This document shows positions 34,386 to 45,705 of a stretch of 64,000 nt of DNA, piece by piece; position 1 is the first letter of the stretch; every line of letters starts with the position of its first letter. The translations under genes and the position numbers were made by a program. Below the pieces are notes generated by a model, which searched no databases, had not been told where the DNA came from, and worked only from the letters and a program-made list of their open reading frames with translations. This DNA comes from Gordionus sp. m RMFG-2023. Its lineage: Eukaryota; Nematomorpha; Gordioida; Chordodea; Parachordodidae. Location: assembly GCF_954871325.1 (NCBI RefSeq), contig NC_088776.1:46518569-46582568 (forward strand). Direction: 5' to 3'.

Positions 34386-36093
34386 ATATTAAAATTGGAA
34401 AAATAATTTATGACAAGAAATCTCGGATAACAAATTTACTAAACATCGACCAAAATTTCCGTCAATATATATTAAATTAAATATTAAGTTGGGGGGGGGG
34501 GTCCTTATTATTACATTTATAAACCAGAAATCACTTGATCATGGTGGATCTAACAAAACAGTAAAAGAATTAAAGAAAATTTTTAAAAAAAAGTACCCTC
34601 ACTCAAATTTACTGAAGCAGTTGGTTCGGAACCCCCTCCCCCCGCCCTACACCGTGGTAGGGGCCACTGTTTCAAAGTGTTGTTACCATTCATCCCTGTA
34701 AAATTTGGTTTTGATTTATTTTTTTACTATATTTTTTTAAAATTAAAATTATAAAATAATATTTTATATTTAAATTAAGAATTAATTTACAATATTGTAT
34801 AAGCCCGCTTTGTCTATCCCACACCCATTTATAAAAAATTTTGCACTTCCATTGTTTAGATTTTTTTATCCCACCCACTCCCGCCCGTTGCAGGCATCCA
34901 AATTGCGTTTTAAAATATGATAGTGTTACAAATTTAAAGTTAAAAAAAGGTAGCTCAGTCACTTCGATTAATTGGATTTAATTTAGTATATCTATATATA
35001 TATGTATATATATAATATAAAATGTTATGGATAATCAAAGAATGGAAATTTTTTTTAAGATATGCCCCCTAAGGCATCATATTTGTAGCCATCGAAATTT
35101 TATTATTTTCTTATTTTATTTTATTTTATTCTATTTCATACTTATACATTTTGGAAATGAAACTTTTTTAAGAGTGGTTTAAAATTTTTATTGGCAAGTG
35201 TATCGATTTGGCAATCTATATAGCGGCTTGGGCCTAATGAGTTATAAATTTGTTTGCAGGAATGAAGAACGGATTATCACCTTAATTATTCGGACCTATT
35301 TTCAACGTATACATCTAGCATATAGAGGGATTTCCAACTAAACGACCCCCACTCACCTTTCAACCTTAATTGTTTTATGGAAGTAAAAATTTCTAAGTTT
35401 GTTTAAGCTACCTTCTTAATTTTTCATATTTTTCAAAAATATAAAAATTATTATGATAAATAAAATAATTAATAAATTAGTTGTTAAGGGATCTTTTGAT
35501 AAAAGCTTTGACATAATTTATTAAATAATTGGACAAAATTAAAATTATTATAGTATTATATAAATAGCCATTAATTATTTTTTTATACCTGTTATATCAA
35601 AAAAATAAATTTTAATAATAATTTTTTATGATTGAATTAATAATTCTGCCAAGAGTCAAAACTATTTATATATACTTTGGATTCATTGATTCAACTTTAT
35701 CTCAAGAGGGTCTAAAATTCAAATAAAATTTATACAATACGTTAATTCCTTATGAGAAATTGGCCTGCAAAACATAAAATATTTACTGCAGAGGAATGGA
35801 GAGGGGGAGGGGCGATTTTTATAGTCCGTTTTATAAGACTAAGATAATAGTTAATATTCTTTTCAATCTCCATAATAATTCAATGATATGCATTATTTTA
35901 AAATATTCACGGTGCCTAAAAATGAATTAGTTAAAAAAATAATAAAAACTTCTTTTAAGTTATTCTAAAACTATATAACATATTTTATTTATGATAAATT
36001 ATTGGTGCATTGTTCGCACGAAACAAATTTTAAAATTAAAGATGAATCTTACTTAGTTCAGAAAATAGGGTTAAATTTTTTTAAAAAATATAT
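34386..36093. other. intergenic downstream of the GPCR
   Basis: Contains a poly-G repeat member at about 34490-34700 (g-run, then ccccctccccccgcccta), a C-rich strip near 34860-34890, and otherwise featureless AT-rich sequence. No exon was recognised. Confidence 0.4.
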
Positions 36094-38708
36094 CTATTCA
36101 TCTCGAATGAATCTACCATCGACTTTGATTTCAAATGCCGCCCCATTATATGGTAGAGGGGATGTCGATGTGGCATTTTCTTTGGAATTAGAGCTACGTT
36201 TAAGGGACGAAAAGTTTATTTGCTTGTGTCGTGACATATAATCTGAAGGCAAGGCTCCTATTATTTTATTAATAAAATTTCCATTTTTATGAGGGGTTCT
36301 ATTAAACAAAGTTTTGTGTCTCCTATTTTTCTTGGTAGCATGACCAGGTGAGTTGAACATATTATTAGTATCATTAGCATTGTAAGTATTATTGCATTCG
36401 TTGCAATTCGTTTGTTTATAGGGATATTGACGACTGCTGAAACGTTGATTATATTTGAAATAGGTAATGTTATTAGAAACAAGTTGTGATTTTTTTGAAC
36501 GGAATAAATGTATTCCACCGCGGAATGAACTCAAAATGTCTGCCAAGCTCTGCCTAAATTTTGGATTCATAAAGCAATATGTTATAGGGTTGCAGCATAC
36601 TGAAATGTGAGATATAAAATGGAAAATGATGGAGGTTCGCGATGGATTTAAAAGTCGTTTTAAAGACTCTGGGTGATGCATTAACCAAGTATTTATTACG
36701 TAGAGGGGTGTCCAACACAAGAAAAATTCAATTACTATGACACAAAGCATCTTTATAATTTTTTTTTTGGTTTTCAAACTTTTTGAAAATCCATCTTCAG
36801 TCTTGTATCGCCTAACTACTGCATTAGATGTCGAGGGGATGCGGGCCATATGTTTTTTTATCTTTTTAAACGATGGTAACACCTCGTGTTTCAAATTATA
36901 ATCATAAGTAAAGGATGCTTTAGTGTTAATAATTTTATTGCTATGAGTAACTTTGAGGAATATATTGTGTAAGGGAGTCAAGTCGGAATGGGTATAATTT
37001 TTCAAATTTGAATCAATAATTGCCTTATCGTGAGGTAGGGATCTTCTGGTTGTCAAAATAATTTTTGGCTTATAATAATTTTGAGGATTGGAAAGGGATT
37101 TGCTCCAAAGGCGAGTTTGTTTTAAATGATAATCGAATACTTCCGTGGTACTTGTTAAAATCTTAGTCTTAGAACTGTTGGAGGGTTTTTTTGAGGAGTT
37201 TTCATGATACAAATTGTTCGTTTTGTATTTGTAATTCTTTTTACCTTTCTTAGTTATAAAAACCTTTATGGGATTTGTATGAAGGCTTAACCTATTATTG
37301 GGCACGTGATGTTTTTCCACATCGTAACTTCGTTTTGCCAACGTTTTATCCAATTTCTCCTCAATTTTATTGCCATATCTCTTACTGCAATTTAATTTGA
37401 CAAGGGGAGTGTGATTCCAATAATCCTTCTCATCATGTTTTGCTAATATAAATATTAAAAGTATATAATTAATAGACCAATATTTTCCTACTAAATGATA
37501 AAATAAAAATGATCTAAAATACTAATTCTCTTATATACTAAGATTGATTTTAAATATGGGTGCTTAATGATGTGTTTCATTGTTAACTTAAAATATTTAA
37601 TAATTTACATTTAATAATATTTGATATTAAACTAAAACATATCAGTAACTTAAAAGGAGAGGGGATTTTTAATATCCGTTTTATTCACCAAGTTTTATAA
37701 TAAATTTCTGGAAATTACTTATAGTTTCATGAAATTTTTTTTCGTATTTTGCAGCTTTCCATAATCCCATACATATTTTTGAATAAGCATAAACCATTAT
37801 TATTAAAGGAAAAATTAATAAGGAGAAATTAAGGAACCAATTGAAGAAGCCTTCTACTTTTGAATTGGGCCATATCTCACGGCAAGCGAAAGTTTTATGT
37901 TTAATGTTTTGATATTGGTAATTCGGGTGATAAGATAAATTCACATTTTCCGAGAAGTTTGAGCTTTTGCTGAAACTATAAATCGGCATTTTTACAATTT
38001 CGACATTAAGCAACTTTAAGCCACTGACTAACAATATAGGGAGAGCGTTTACGATGGACCAAATCCAGACCAAGAGAATGATCTTTAAGGAATGAGTTAT
38101 AGTTTGCCACCTTCTAGAAAATAATGGCTTACAGATAGCAAAATAGCGCTCTAAAGATATGGTTACTAATGTCCAAACGCTAGAGGATATAGATAAAGCT
38201 TAAAATAGAATTATTATAGTGTACAATTATAGTATATATTTGACAATTTAGTTAGGTAAAAATACAATGATCTTTCATTGGAGCCACTTTCTATGATATT
38301 GCCGACTTTCAAATGGCTAACATAATCTTAAAGACTTTGTATAAGATTGTAAAATATACCTAAATTTTTAAAACCGAAAATAATCCTACTTCTCTAATTT
38401 TATATTAATAGTTTAAGTAAATGTAAGAGATGCTCACCTTGTAAAAACAGGATAATTTTGCACGTTGTTATATCGAAGATAAATTTTTTCAACAAATATG
38501 CCATCAAAGTGATGGGCATGCACATAACGGCAAGAATCAGATCGCTAATGGCCAAATTGATCAAATAAATATTCGTTATAGTATGCACTCTTTTGTGCTT
38601 TAATAAAGTTACAATAACTATCGCATTTCCGAGAACAGCCAATATAAAAAGTAATCCATAAGGGATAATGATCAGGAAAGAATTCAAACCAATAATTTTA
38701 TTTAACAT
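36094..38708 (-). CDS. class A peptide GPCR, cholecystokinin/sulfakinin receptor-like
   Basis: Exons 38438-38708, 37689-38198 and 36094-37442 join in phase 1 at both junctions, giving 709 residues. TM1 has GN (27-28), TM2 NLAISD (51-56), TM3 Cys83, then TLVTISLERYFAICKPL with ERY at 107-109 and RRWQTITH. The RxWQTxxH loop is characteristic of CCK receptors. Cys196 in ECL2 can pair with Cys83. TM6 is MLCVIVIEFFLCWTPLYVIN, with CWTP at 503-506, and TM7 has NPITYCF at 545. Invertebrate CCK/sulfakinin receptors couple gut/brain peptides to Gq (family knowledge). Oddities: only about 10 residues precede TM1, with no glycosylation site, and ICL3 is about 250 residues, basic and Ser/Asn-rich. Related peptide receptors cannot be excluded. 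Confidence 0.85.
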
Positions 38709-38797
38709 GATATTTTTTTTTATAAAAAATTGTTAATAAAATAAAAAAAATTTTATCAAGACAAAATATTGATCCTATTCACGGAAAACATTTGTTC

Positions 38798-38813
38798 TTT
38801 ATTATTTTTTATT
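38798..38813 (-). terminator. paired AATAAA polyadenylation signals of the secreted repeat gene
   Basis: On the minus strand two AATAAA hexamers (38808-38813 and 38798-38803) lie 53-68 nt after the stop of the repeat-protein gene and 90-105 nt before the GPCR start codon. Placement fits a 3' end signal; AATAAA is also common by chance in such AT-rich DNA. Confidence 0.35.
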
Positions 38814-38865
38814 TGTATATCATAAAAATCTCATATATTTACATATCACCACAATCACATTAAAT

Positions 38866-40224
38866 TTATTTATTATTTGTTGGTCCTCGTTGATATGTAT
38901 TGGCATTTTGATCCTGCCTATTAAACTGAGCGTCAAAGCTAGTATGACTGGTAGGTAAAAAGTTAGGTAAAGCTGCGTTGCCCTGATGGCTAGCCAATAT
39001 CCCTCTGTTTAATAGGAATTGGATAAGATTTGGATTGTTAGGGTCATATGCGTTCGAATCGGACAATCCTTGACTTGGTAAATTGGGGCCATCAAATGAT
39101 CTGGAATTTTGGATAGTGGGAGGAATGTTTGCCCTATTATAAGATGTTTGAAAAGATTGTGGAGCAGTATCGTGAGCAAACGGCAAATGGGGTCCATTAT
39201 TTTGGTCAAATTGGTCGTGAGATACTCCGGGATAATTATGCGTCAAATGGTCTTGTTGCATGCCTAAATTGTTAGCTGAATTTAAATAGTCAGGAGGAGG
39301 TTGAGCATAAGCTAACGATTTTATTCGCTCATTTAAATTATTAGCATATTCATACAGTCTAGGGTCAATAGTAATAGGGCGAATAATAGGGCCACTTCGC
39401 GTGGCTTCCCCTGTGTGGGTATAAGTAGCCAATGAGGGGGCAATGATGGGTTTATAAGTTTTTACGATGTAATCTTTGGCAAATAATTTAAGACCCACTT
39501 GTTGTTGCTCAGTGGGTATATAATCCAGACTTTTAACCGAATATTGACGTGGTTCATATCTATAACTATTGACAGGATACTGAAAGTAGTTATACCTAAC
39601 CCCGGTGCCAGTATACATCTTTGGTACAACTTGATAACCAGGCACCAACTCTTGAGCAACGTTCAGCTTTGTTCCAGACATTATTTGTTCTTTAGGCACG
39701 TAGTTCAAGCCATATTGGGTGATTAGATGGGGGTTATATACGACAGATTTTACTGATTTCGTATCAGGAACGTATTCCAATTGAGTGGCAGTGTGAATAG
39801 TTGGACGGTAGGCTAAACTTTGTATAGTCTTTTCTGTAGGGACAACTTTATAACTTTGAACTTGGACCGGTTTTGGAATGTAATCTACAGATTTCACCTC
39901 CTGCACTTGAGGTACTCTGAGTACTCCTTGCATATTAATTGCGTGAGGAACTAGGTCTAGTCTGCGAACATTAGTTACCGTCGGTTGCAGCTTGTAAGAT
40001 TTGTAAAAATATTCAACTGGCTTTTCAACATAACCGTGTATATGGGCTACTGATTGACTATAATCTGAATTATCATAAGGCAAAATTGGAGAAACAGGCA
40101 GTATAGGACCATTAGAGGGTAGGTTAGCTAAGGACGGAAATCCTCCGTAATTATCACATGTTGCTTCTTTAAATAATAAAACTAGACTTACCCAAGAGTA
40201 TAGATATCTGATGTAGGATTTCAT
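38866..40224 (-). CDS. secreted protein with 17 contiguous 12-residue repeats
   Basis: Single exon, 452 residues. A signal peptide (hydrophobic WVSLVLLF, likely cut after ATC at about 23) is followed by a Pro-rich linker. From residue 64 to 267 there are 17 units of exactly 12 residues with no insertion or deletion, for example SVDYIPKPVQVQ, SYKVVPTEKTIQ, SLAYRPTIHTAT, QLEYVPDTKSVK, SVVYNPHLITQY. Consensus: [SG]-[LVY]-x-[YLV]-x-P-x4-[VI]-[KQ]; 13 of 17 have Pro at position 6. The C-terminal 180 residues are Asn/Gln/Pro-rich and probably disordered. There is no Cys after the signal peptide and no TM segment. I recognise no family. A structural extracellular or cuticular protein, or a beta-solenoid, is an inference. 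Base composition is clearly coding (GC well above the flanks). Confidence 0.85.
   Translation of the reverse strand: MKSYIRYLYSWVSLVLLFKEATCDNYGGFPSLANLPSNGPILPVSPILPYDNSDYSQSVAHIHGYVEKPVEYFYKSYKLQPTVTNVRRLDLVPHAINMQGVLRVPQVQEVKSVDYIPKPVQVQSYKVVPTEKTIQSLAYRPTIHTATQLEYVPDTKSVKSVVYNPHLITQYGLNYVPKEQIMSGTKLNVAQELVPGYQVVPKMYTGTGVRYNYFQYPVNSYRYEPRQYSVKSLDYIPTEQQQVGLKLFAKDYIVKTYKPIIAPSLATYTHTGEATRSGPIIRPITIDPRLYEYANNLNERIKSLAYAQPPPDYLNSANNLGMQQDHLTHNYPGVSHDQFDQNNGPHLPFAHDTAPQSFQTSYNRANIPPTIQNSRSFDGPNLPSQGLSDSNAYDPNNPNLIQFLLNRGILASHQGNAALPNFLPTSHTSFDAQFNRQDQNANTYQRGPTNNK
39424..40035 (-). repeat. coding repeat array, 17 units x 36 bp
   Basis: Encodes residues 64-267 of the secreted protein. The units keep exact 36-bp phase but are well diverged at DNA level, so the array is old and held by selection, not a recent minisatellite. 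Confidence 0.85.
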
Positions 40225-40321
40225 AATCTGATTAAACTAAGTAATTAAATTCGTCTTATGGAAAATAATATATCATTTAAATTTCCAGGATTAATAATAG
40301 TAAATAAGCAAATAAAACCAT

Positions 40322-40332
40322 CTATATATACA
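40322..40332 (-). promoter_or_regulatory. candidate TATA box of the secreted repeat gene
   Basis: The minus strand reads gtatatatagat about 100 nt upstream of the start codon, leaving room for a 60-70 nt 5' UTR. It is the best TATA-like word there, but AT-richness makes chance likely. Confidence 0.25.
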
Positions 40333-41382
40333 TTAGCCTGTTAAAAATTAAAACAAAAATAATAATATTATAATTTAATTACAATTCAAATTAATCCTAA
40401 AAAAAGAATAAATATTCAAATTTAAAGCTCATAAATTATTAACCTTTTATATGTAAATGATCATTTGCATGTTAATTTGTCTAACCATTTTTTTATATTT
40501 AATGATGATTTATTTTAACCAATCCATTGGTATCACTCATTTAGCACCCAAAAACATTATAAGAACCATTACCACTGTGAAGGATCATAGTCTTCATTTA
40601 GCACCCAAAAACATTATAAGAACCATATCTAGCCAACTTTGGCTATTCTATGATAAGGTTCCATCCTTCCCTTCTATATATATTAAATTCTTATGGCATA
40701 ATCGGGCAAAATCGAGGACCGGAAAAGTAAAACGTTAAAAGCAGGGTAAAACATTAAAAACCGAAAATTATTCTCGTTAAAAATTTTAAACTTAATTTGA
40801 TAAAAAATATTTTAAATCTAAAAAATTGAAAATAAAAATTTTTTATCTAAAAAAGGGAACTCTTTTATTATCACAAATGACTATATATATAAAAAAATGT
40901 CAAACTTATTTTAATATAAAAAAAACCTATAATACAAATTAACAAGTTACTACATTAGTTTTTTTTTAAAAACCACAAAACTTTTTTTATATCTATTTGG
41001 ATATAATACTTTTTATTAAATTTTCAAAAAATTTCAAAAAATTTTTAGAAAAAAAAAATGTGAATAAAATTGTTAAAAATTATATTTATCCTTCATTAAA
41101 CTTAAACAAATTTTTTAGAAAGAATAATTTTTTTTATAATAAATAATTTTAAATAGAGGTGTATATTATATATATAATACTTTACTAATTACTAAATAAT
41201 ACATAGTAATTTTAGTATAAAAGTAAGCATCGAAACGTCTGGAATTCTGTTTTTGACAAGTGGGAGATTAGAATTGCTTTATAACAAATAATAAAATAAT
41301 GATGTCGATTTTTTCAATTTTTAGTACATCCTAGTCGGATTCGTTGAAAAGTCGATTAAAACAAAATTTTAATAGATATGAC

Positions 41383-41813
41383 TAGTGAAAGTCAACGGTG
41401 ATCCGGTCCGTAGACCGGGATCAAGCCAATTGATGGACCGATCTTTTTGAGGACCATAGTTGGGATCAGTCTTTTTATTTTTTAAGCCAGACCGGTCATT
41501 TATTAATGTTTAAGTTTGTTTTACTATTCAATTGATATAATTTTTTACATATTTTTTTGTCTATTTTATATTGTTATTTTTCTAGAGGAATTATTTTAGT
41601 TTTTGTAAATATTTAGTTAATTTTTATTTTGCAATACATTTTATTAGTCCCAATAAACAAGTAATAAATTAGGTAAAAACAAAAATATTTAAAAAAAAGA
41701 CCTATTTTGGACGGCTTTATTTAGAAAAACGGTCTGGATCAATTTTTTTAATGACAGTGGTCCGGTCTAGAGTGCATCAGTTCGAACCAAAGACCGAACA
41801 GTAATCCTCACTA
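41383..41813. mobile_element. hAT-type MITE, 431 bp, with 8-bp target duplication
   Basis: Inverted ends TAGTGA...TCACTA are bounded by gatatgac (41375-41382) and gatataac (41814-41821), 7 of 8 identical. Subterminal arms mirror accgg/ggtcc words (ggtccgtagaccggg on the left; ggtctggatc and ggtccggtctag on the right). The interior is AT-rich with no coding remnant. Confidence 0.75.
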
Positions 41814-44800
41814 GATATAACCAGCATTTGAGAAGTTATTTAGATGTACTGGATAAAATATATAATAAAATACAAGTATGTATATTTGTTGAGAATTTGA
41901 TTTAGAAGTGATACCTCCAACTACCACTTAATAATCGTGTTGCCCAATCACCTAACTATGGCCAACTTCAATACGGATTAGCTTTGCCTAAAAAAGGATT
42001 TGGACCTTAAGCTTAAGAACTTATAAATTGAAACAATATTTTTAGAATAAAAAACATCTAGCTTTTATAATTGGTGAAAAATAGGTTGTTTAAAACAAAA
42101 ATGACAACATTCTTCTTGATCTTTGGGTCAGTTTCCTTTTTAAAATCGTATTTAAATATAATCAAATTATATTTATTTATTAATTTTTATTAAAAATTAA
42201 ATTTTATAGAATTTAAAGCCCCTTTTTGAATTTTCGAAAAAAAACTTGATTTTGCCGTAATCGTATTCTAGCTTGGATACATCTACCACCTACTCTTTAG
42301 ATTTCAGACACTTTCGCCATTAAAATTTTAGTATTTTTTAATAATATAACCTTAATTTTTTGAATAAATAAATCATATTTAAATTATAAGGGCTTATGGT
42401 TATATAATATTTATCTATTAGAAGCATTAATCTCTGTTTATATATAATATATTATATACCTGTTGTCTATATAATTTATTTATTCTGGTAATTTTTTAAA
42501 AAAAAGTTTTATCATAAGAAACACTAGAAATATTTATTTTTTTTATGTTTAAAATTATTACTAAACCGAAAGTATTTGAGAGCTATTGCCATTTTCGCTC
42601 TAAAAAGGATCTTTTTAGATGAATGCGCTGTTATTAATAAAGTCATTTACAAAAATTGATTTGTAGCAGGTCATTGAAATATTGTCATTTGGCAATTCAA
42701 AAAAAATAATACAGCAAAACTTTAATTTGGGCTAATAATCCAGGCAACTCCCTAATTTGACCAAATTTTAATTCCCAATCAAATTCTTATAAACTACCAT
42801 ATATCAGATAATGGTTCTAATTAGGCTTACTAAGTTTGGCCAAAAATCTTGTCTCATAAATTAGATAGGTTTGCATTCAATTATTACATATATTGCAACT
42901 ACTACGTTAATATGGAAATTATTCTATATTACATTCAGTTTTCATTATAGTTAATAACGAAGTTAAGGTTGTACAGTCTATTTTTATTGTTTCAAAAAAA
43001 ATGGTCCTCTTGAATTGAAAGCCACATTTCTGTAATATTTTTTAAATTGATCAACTTAGAATTATAATTATGAATAAAATATAATATTATTTTTTTCTGT
43101 TGTGTATTATGTCATTAGAATTAAAGACAAATATTTGGCTTGATTTAATGATTTAAACGCCACATTAAAAAAATTGTAATATATAAACCATAATTTTATC
43201 CGAAAATAATATCACTTTCTCCCTTATATGGAGGGCCTGTGCATGTATGCATGATATATTTATCTTATCTATTATTGGTACTGATACTATTTTGGTTACT
43301 TTTTATATTTATTTGAATTTCTAACAGATATTATATACACAAAAAGTGGTATTTTTTATTTATTTTTTAAGTTAATAAACAAATTTTTTTCTTATATTTG
43401 TTTAAATATTATTTTGAGAGATTAAAATAATCCTAGATAATACCTCTCAAGGGTCATATTAAAAAAAATATAGTATTCGTACTTTTTTTCTTATTTGATA
43501 ATAAAATTTGAATAAGCCTTTTCAAAATATAGAATCTCGAAAACTTTTGCATTTTAAGAAAAAGCGAAGGATTAAAAATTTAAAATAAAATAAATTGTGG
43601 TAATCTTCTAAAAAAGTAATCTTCCAAAATAATTTTCAGGAGGCTTGTCCATTTTTAAAAAATTTATAAAAGGGTTTAAATATTTTTCAAATTCGTATAA
43701 TATCCAATCATTTAATTATTTTTTATTGAAATGTAATCTTGCTCGTATAATCTAATTAAATCTCATTTATATTATAGAGATTTGCCCAATATTATTACAA
43801 TACTAGGATAAATTAAAATGCAAAAGTGTGTATTGATAATACTAACCTTATTATCAATAAAATGGTGTATTTATAAATCATATCTGTACCTCCAAACTAA
43901 GATAATAGGTTCTAGCAAAATATCGCCGCCGGTTAACAAATATGTATTGCATATTTAACGATCAAAATTATAAAATTCTTGTAAACATGTGATATATCAA
44001 ATTAAATCTTTAGTATCTACTTTATACACATTCTACTAATAATATTAATGTTCTAATAATGCACTAAACACAAAACTTAGTTGGTAAATAAAGTAATTAT
44101 AAAATACATTGGCGTATTCAGGGGTATATTGCGAGGGGGGGGGGCTACTGACACTAATCTTCCCCGCTAATTTATTTTATATTTTTGGCCCATTTTCCAA
44201 ATTTTGAGAGGGGCTGAACCCTCCCAGTTTTTTGTATTAAATTTGGATTTCTTTTTGCTTTATTCTTGTTATAATAATTAAAATTCTTATAGTCAAAATA
44301 TTTTTCTTAAAATGGAGAAGCAAAAGGTTTTATTTTTAATTTTATGTCGCCGTCGCTTCTTGAGTATTGGTGATAAGTAGCTCCATTTTAGCATGTTTTG
44401 AGCCAACTCTAAAAAGGCTAAACTAAATTTTTAAGCGAAAACTATCATATTAGCCTTTCTCGAAGTTTATATCTAAAGGATAACACAATCTTAAAAAAAA
44501 ATATACTCTTGTCTCAAGGCAAGAAATAGTCCAAATTTAACAAAATTTTTATTAAATAGAAGTTTAAAATTTTCAAATAGATATGTTATCGGTTGTTAAA
44601 ATTAATAAATTTACTTTGAAGGAAATAATAAATTGGGATATTTAGTGTCCTTTTGTTCATGAAACATTTTTGACTGACTAATAATTAAAAAATAAATTAT
44701 TAGGAACATGTGGACAATAATAAAATAACATGTAGTCAGCTTCTACATGACAGAAAATAATTGGAAACAAAATTCTTCTAAAATCAAATTTGCTATCTCA

Positions 44801-45389
44801 CCCATTATTCTATAACAACTCTAGAAATTTAAAATCTTATATTGAGCCATCATTAATAACTTTCAAATAATTCTATTTAAACTCTTTCAGGCCTTATGAT
44901 TATTTAGGCAAGGAATAACAAATAACATTAGTTTGTGATAATCAAATAGTTGTTGCTAATCGTGTTCCAAACAATAGCCACTAGAATGAACAACTTCCCC
45001 CTGTACTAAAATGTTTTCTATGAATGAATCAAATATAAATATCTAAAATAAATTAATTTTTTTATCAGTTGTTTTTATCTTTAAGCTACAAATAGTGTCT
45101 ATTTTCACTATCTAACCTTTGATGCCTACCCCCCTTCGAAAATATTATAGTAAATCGCTCTTGTCCCTTTTCATATAGACACTGCATATAGAAATATTTA
45201 CAGATGTCGCTCGATTCAAAAATTACACTTTTATTCAAAAATATATCATTAATAAATCCAAAACTAGATAAAAAAAATAGACCAAATTATAATTCATCTA
45301 TAATACGTACAGTCCCTTTTAATGGATAGCATATGAATCAAATAATTTTTTATTTAATAACTTCAAATAAAATTGGCTTAAGAATCTAG

Positions 45390-45705
45390 ATGCGCGAGTT
45401 GGCTAGAGGAAAATATAGAATATACCAAGGATTCAAAGTAAATAAATATGAAACGATTACTGAGCTTCAACAAAATATCGATGGAGATATAACTAATGAT
45501 AAATTTAAAAACTTCTTAACTCTTGTTGATACTTTATCCTACAATACTGCCGAGTGTAAAAAGAGTTTTCTTATGATTATGATCATGGGAGATAATCGAG
45601 GGAAAGAGTAAATAATTTGTCAAATTTAATTTTCGTAAATCTTAATGGATCTTCGATATCAGAATTGATTCCATACATTTATAATATGGAAAATGAATAA
45701 TCGCG
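45390..45705 (+). pseudogene. hAT transposase C-terminal remnant (ZNF862/KIAA1586-like)
   Basis: The plus strand reads FKNFLTLVDTLSYNTAECKK up to about 45611. Then, one frame over, it reads NNLSNLIFVNLNGSSISELI and PYIYNME. Together these match the dimerisation domain of the KIAA1586/ZNF862-like hAT group (family: L+TL-V-TAECERGFS-MN...NLSNLLFI-LNGP). A frame shift lies between the two blocks and no catalytic domain is recognisable upstream, so this is a dead fragment. It is a different hAT lineage from the ones at 1240-3240 and 49421-50734. Confidence 0.7.

Larger units (their letters stand above)
40225..45389. other. gene-free region between the repeat-protein gene and hAT debris
   Basis: Contains a 60-bp-period direct duplication at about 40536-40627 (atttagcacccaaaaacatt), the hAT-type MITE at 41383-41813, a poly-G repeat member near 44108-44225, and otherwise AT-rich sequence. 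No host exon was recognised. Confidence 0.45.
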
